From Paenibacillus sp. JCM 18996 (GTDB taxonomy: Bacteria; Bacillota; Bacilli; Paenibacillales; NBRC-103111), in contig BBFE01000077.1 in assembly GCA_001313085.1 (NCBI GenBank), positions 1 through 6,246 of the forward strand: DNA of 6,246 bases, given 5' to 3'. Of the stretch, positions 4,352 to 6,246 are shown piece after piece. Under the pieces are notes generated by a model. That model searched no databases, was not told the origin of the DNA, and saw nothing but the letters and a program-made list of their open reading frames with translations. The translations under genes and the position numbers were made by a program. Each line of letters opens with the position of its first letter. Position 1 is the stretch's first letter.

Positions 4352-6246
4352 TTAATGCTTCTCGAGCAGCAAAGTGACGTCCAATGCGTTCGTTTTCGCA
4401 ATAATCATATCCTTGGAATCCAGCACCCTGACATCCGCCTGGTGGCGTCCCGTTTTGTTCAATATTTCTTCAGGCACTATCGCGGTCAGGCTGCCGTCCC
4501 GGTTCCAAGCCGTTGCGAGCCGCTTATTGTCCAGATACAGAATGGCTCCCGGAACGAAATTCCGGCCTGATACGATCAAGTCGGTCTTGCCTCCGGCTGA
4601 ACCCGTTTTGACGGAAACCGCGGCCATGGCTCCCAACCCCAGGACGAAATTGCTGTCCACGATCCTGCTCTCGAACGGACGATAGCCGTATCTGTCGCCG
4701 AACAGAATGTCATACTGCAGCTGCTTGTACTGCCCGATTTGCTTGCCGTTATCCGTTAACGATTTGTAATTGGGAGGAATAACCGGCTGCTTTTGCGACA
4801 GCTTGTCCAGAAAATCGGTAAAGTAAGTGCCCTTCAAGCCTGTCAGCTTCAACACATAAGAACTGAGGAAGGAGGGGCTGATGCTGAATTGATCCTTCTG
4901 TTCGGGAAGATAATTGTTCCACACGACCACGGGGGTGCTGTACATTTTTTTTCTCACAAAATCCGGGTCGTTCTCCGATAAATAATTGCTTTCTTTATAG
5001 ACCTTGTAGTTATTCCCCAGCAGAGGCATATGATCCCCGAAAAAAAAGACCACTACCGTTGGCTCGTCCACCTGAGTGTAATGTTCGGCAAGCATTTGCA
5101 GCATACCATCCGCATCGGCGATACCCGTAGCATAGGTTTCCAGCATTTCTTTCGATTCGTCGGACACAGGACCCTGCACCTTAAAGGTGTTCTTCTCAAA
5201 TTTACCGTTATAAAAAAAAGGGGCGTGATTTTCCATCGTATTGGCGAAGACGAAGTCCGGCCCAGGGGACTTATCCGTTTCGGACATGATCATTTTGCTA
5301 CTTCTTCATCCGCCAGGAAAGGCCCTTTATAATTGGGGGCAAAAAAATTCGCCGGAAATAAATTTGGAAAATCCGAAATTTTGGTACACGTTCTTCGAGT
5401 TGAAGAACCAGTTATGAAAAGGATTGATTGCGGTTGCAGTGTATCCCTGCCTGGAGAGGATGCTGGCCATCGAGTCCACGCCTTTGGTGATGTACTGGTT
5501 GTAGGCGATCGAACCTTGAGGCAGAAACCGCGTTGATAATCCGGTCAGCACTTCAAACTCCACATTGGCCGTCCCTCCGCCGAATTGAGGGGACAGCAGC
5601 CATCCGCCCGGATAGTTCTGCTGCAGCGAGTGGAAGAAAGGAATCGGATCCCTGTCAAAGGATAGGTCCTTCAAAATGGTCGGATCCCAGAACGCCTCGC
5701 TCAGCACCACAATGACGTTAGGCTTTACTTTGGTTTGTCCGGTGTCCTCTTTGGCGGAGGCTAATTTTGCTATGGCCCGCATGCTGCTTTCGTCATACCC
5801 GGCCGGCTTTTCGATAATGACCTGTTCGGCATTGAGCATGGTGGAAAGGGCAAAACCGTTGGTTCTGTAATTCTCCGCCTGGTCCCAACCGATATTTTTT
5901 TTGATGCCCATCATATCTTTTGCCGCCACAGGTTTATCGGAGTAAATCACAAATAGGATAACGACGGACGCGGCAAGCATGGACCATTTTTTCCCGGCCT
6001 TTGATTTTGAGGCGAAAACCGCGTACTTTGAACGATATAAAAAAAGGCTTAACAATAAAAAAACAGAGCAATAACGATGACAAACGATGCCGGCACTACG
6101 CCTTTTAAGTATCGGGAAATGTCCGCGGTCTCGCTCCCCAATACGATATCCCAGGGTAAAAGCGGCAGTCCGAGCATTTTGAACTTAACGCCGCTGACCA
6201 GCGCGACCACCACCAGAAAAAAGACTGACAATCCAGTATGCCGCGC
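4352..6246 (-). CDS. LTA synthase-like membrane phosphoglycerol transferase (AlkP/sulfatase superfamily) with C-terminal IPT/TIG-like domain, partial and frameshifted
   Basis: The gene enters from the right edge; its N-terminus is outside the window and about 630 residues are visible. It starts with membrane helices (SVFFLVVVALVSGVKF; SFVIVIALFFLLLSLFLY; WSMLAASVVILFVIYS), followed by an extracellular sulfatase-fold domain. Key residues seen: Glu of VLSEAFWD (5698-5696), the nucleophile Thr of GGGTANVEFEVLTG (5572-5570), His of ENHAPF (5227-5225) and Asp-His of FFGDHMP (5035-5030). These match the metal ligands and catalytic Thr of LtaS-type enzymes, which move glycerophosphate from phosphatidylglycerol onto a polymer outside the membrane. 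The last 85 or so residues (about 4612-4355) read VSVKTGSAGGKTDLIVSGRN, FVPGAILYLDN and AIVPEEIL, an IPT/TIG-like Ig fold. Breaks: an extra T in the run 5341-5347 (GEFF then APNYKGPFLADEEVAK), and an indel in the run 6057-6063 (IALFF then LLLSLFLY). Active-site conservation argues for a working gene. It converges on the LysR gene with 23 bases between stops. Confidence 0.87.

Noticed and set aside
4355..5870. Several plus-strand open frames of 60-103 codons
   Set aside because: All are antisense to the LTA synthase-like gene, whose catalytic motifs fix the coding strand.

Overview
The window looks like chromosomal DNA from a low-to-mid GC Gram-positive, most likely Paenibacillus or a close relative. 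The clues are strong purine-rich ribosome binding sites, A/T-flanked intrinsic terminators, a c-di-AMP (ydaO/yuaA-type) riboswitch, a YkwD-like secreted CAP protein, a YkhA-like acyl-CoA thioesterase, a CidR/YwbI-like LysR regulator and an LTA-synthase-type membrane sulfatase. Genus assignment is inference; no rRNA or taxon-specific marker is present.

Layout. 3-143 (+) is the C-terminal tail of a membrane-anchored protein. 144-363 holds two hairpins. 364-565 (+) is a small two-helix membrane protein followed by a strong terminator. About 722-890 carries a promoter candidate and a c-di-AMP riboswitch leading directly into a secreted proline-rich CAP-domain protein (897-1755, +), closed by a terminator. 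A GNAT acetyltransferase follows (1905-2340, +) with a terminator facing both ways. On the minus strand lie a doubtful small ORF with an internal TGA (2415-2657) and a hotdog thioesterase (2727-3284). The thioesterase is divergent from a LysR regulator (3436-4328, +). The LysR gene converges on an LTA-synthase/AlkP-superfamily gene (minus, 4352 to beyond the right edge) that ends in an IPT/TIG-like domain.

The dominant oddity is that every complete or near-complete gene is broken by single-base indels, most of them in A/T/G runs of 5-7 bases. All broken genes are otherwise well conserved on both sides of the break and their catalytic residues are intact. This is best explained by uncorrected homopolymer errors in the sequence rather than by decay, so the genes are annotated over their full reconstructed span and the break points are given.

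Functionally the window is mostly cell-envelope and housekeeping: c-di-AMP-controlled envelope protein, polyanionic glycerophosphate polymer synthesis or a related phosphotransfer, a regulator, a thioesterase and an acetyltransferase. I see no new defence, mobile or biosynthetic system. The riboswitch-CAP pairing and the TIG-tailed LTA-synthase-like protein are the most biologically interesting items.
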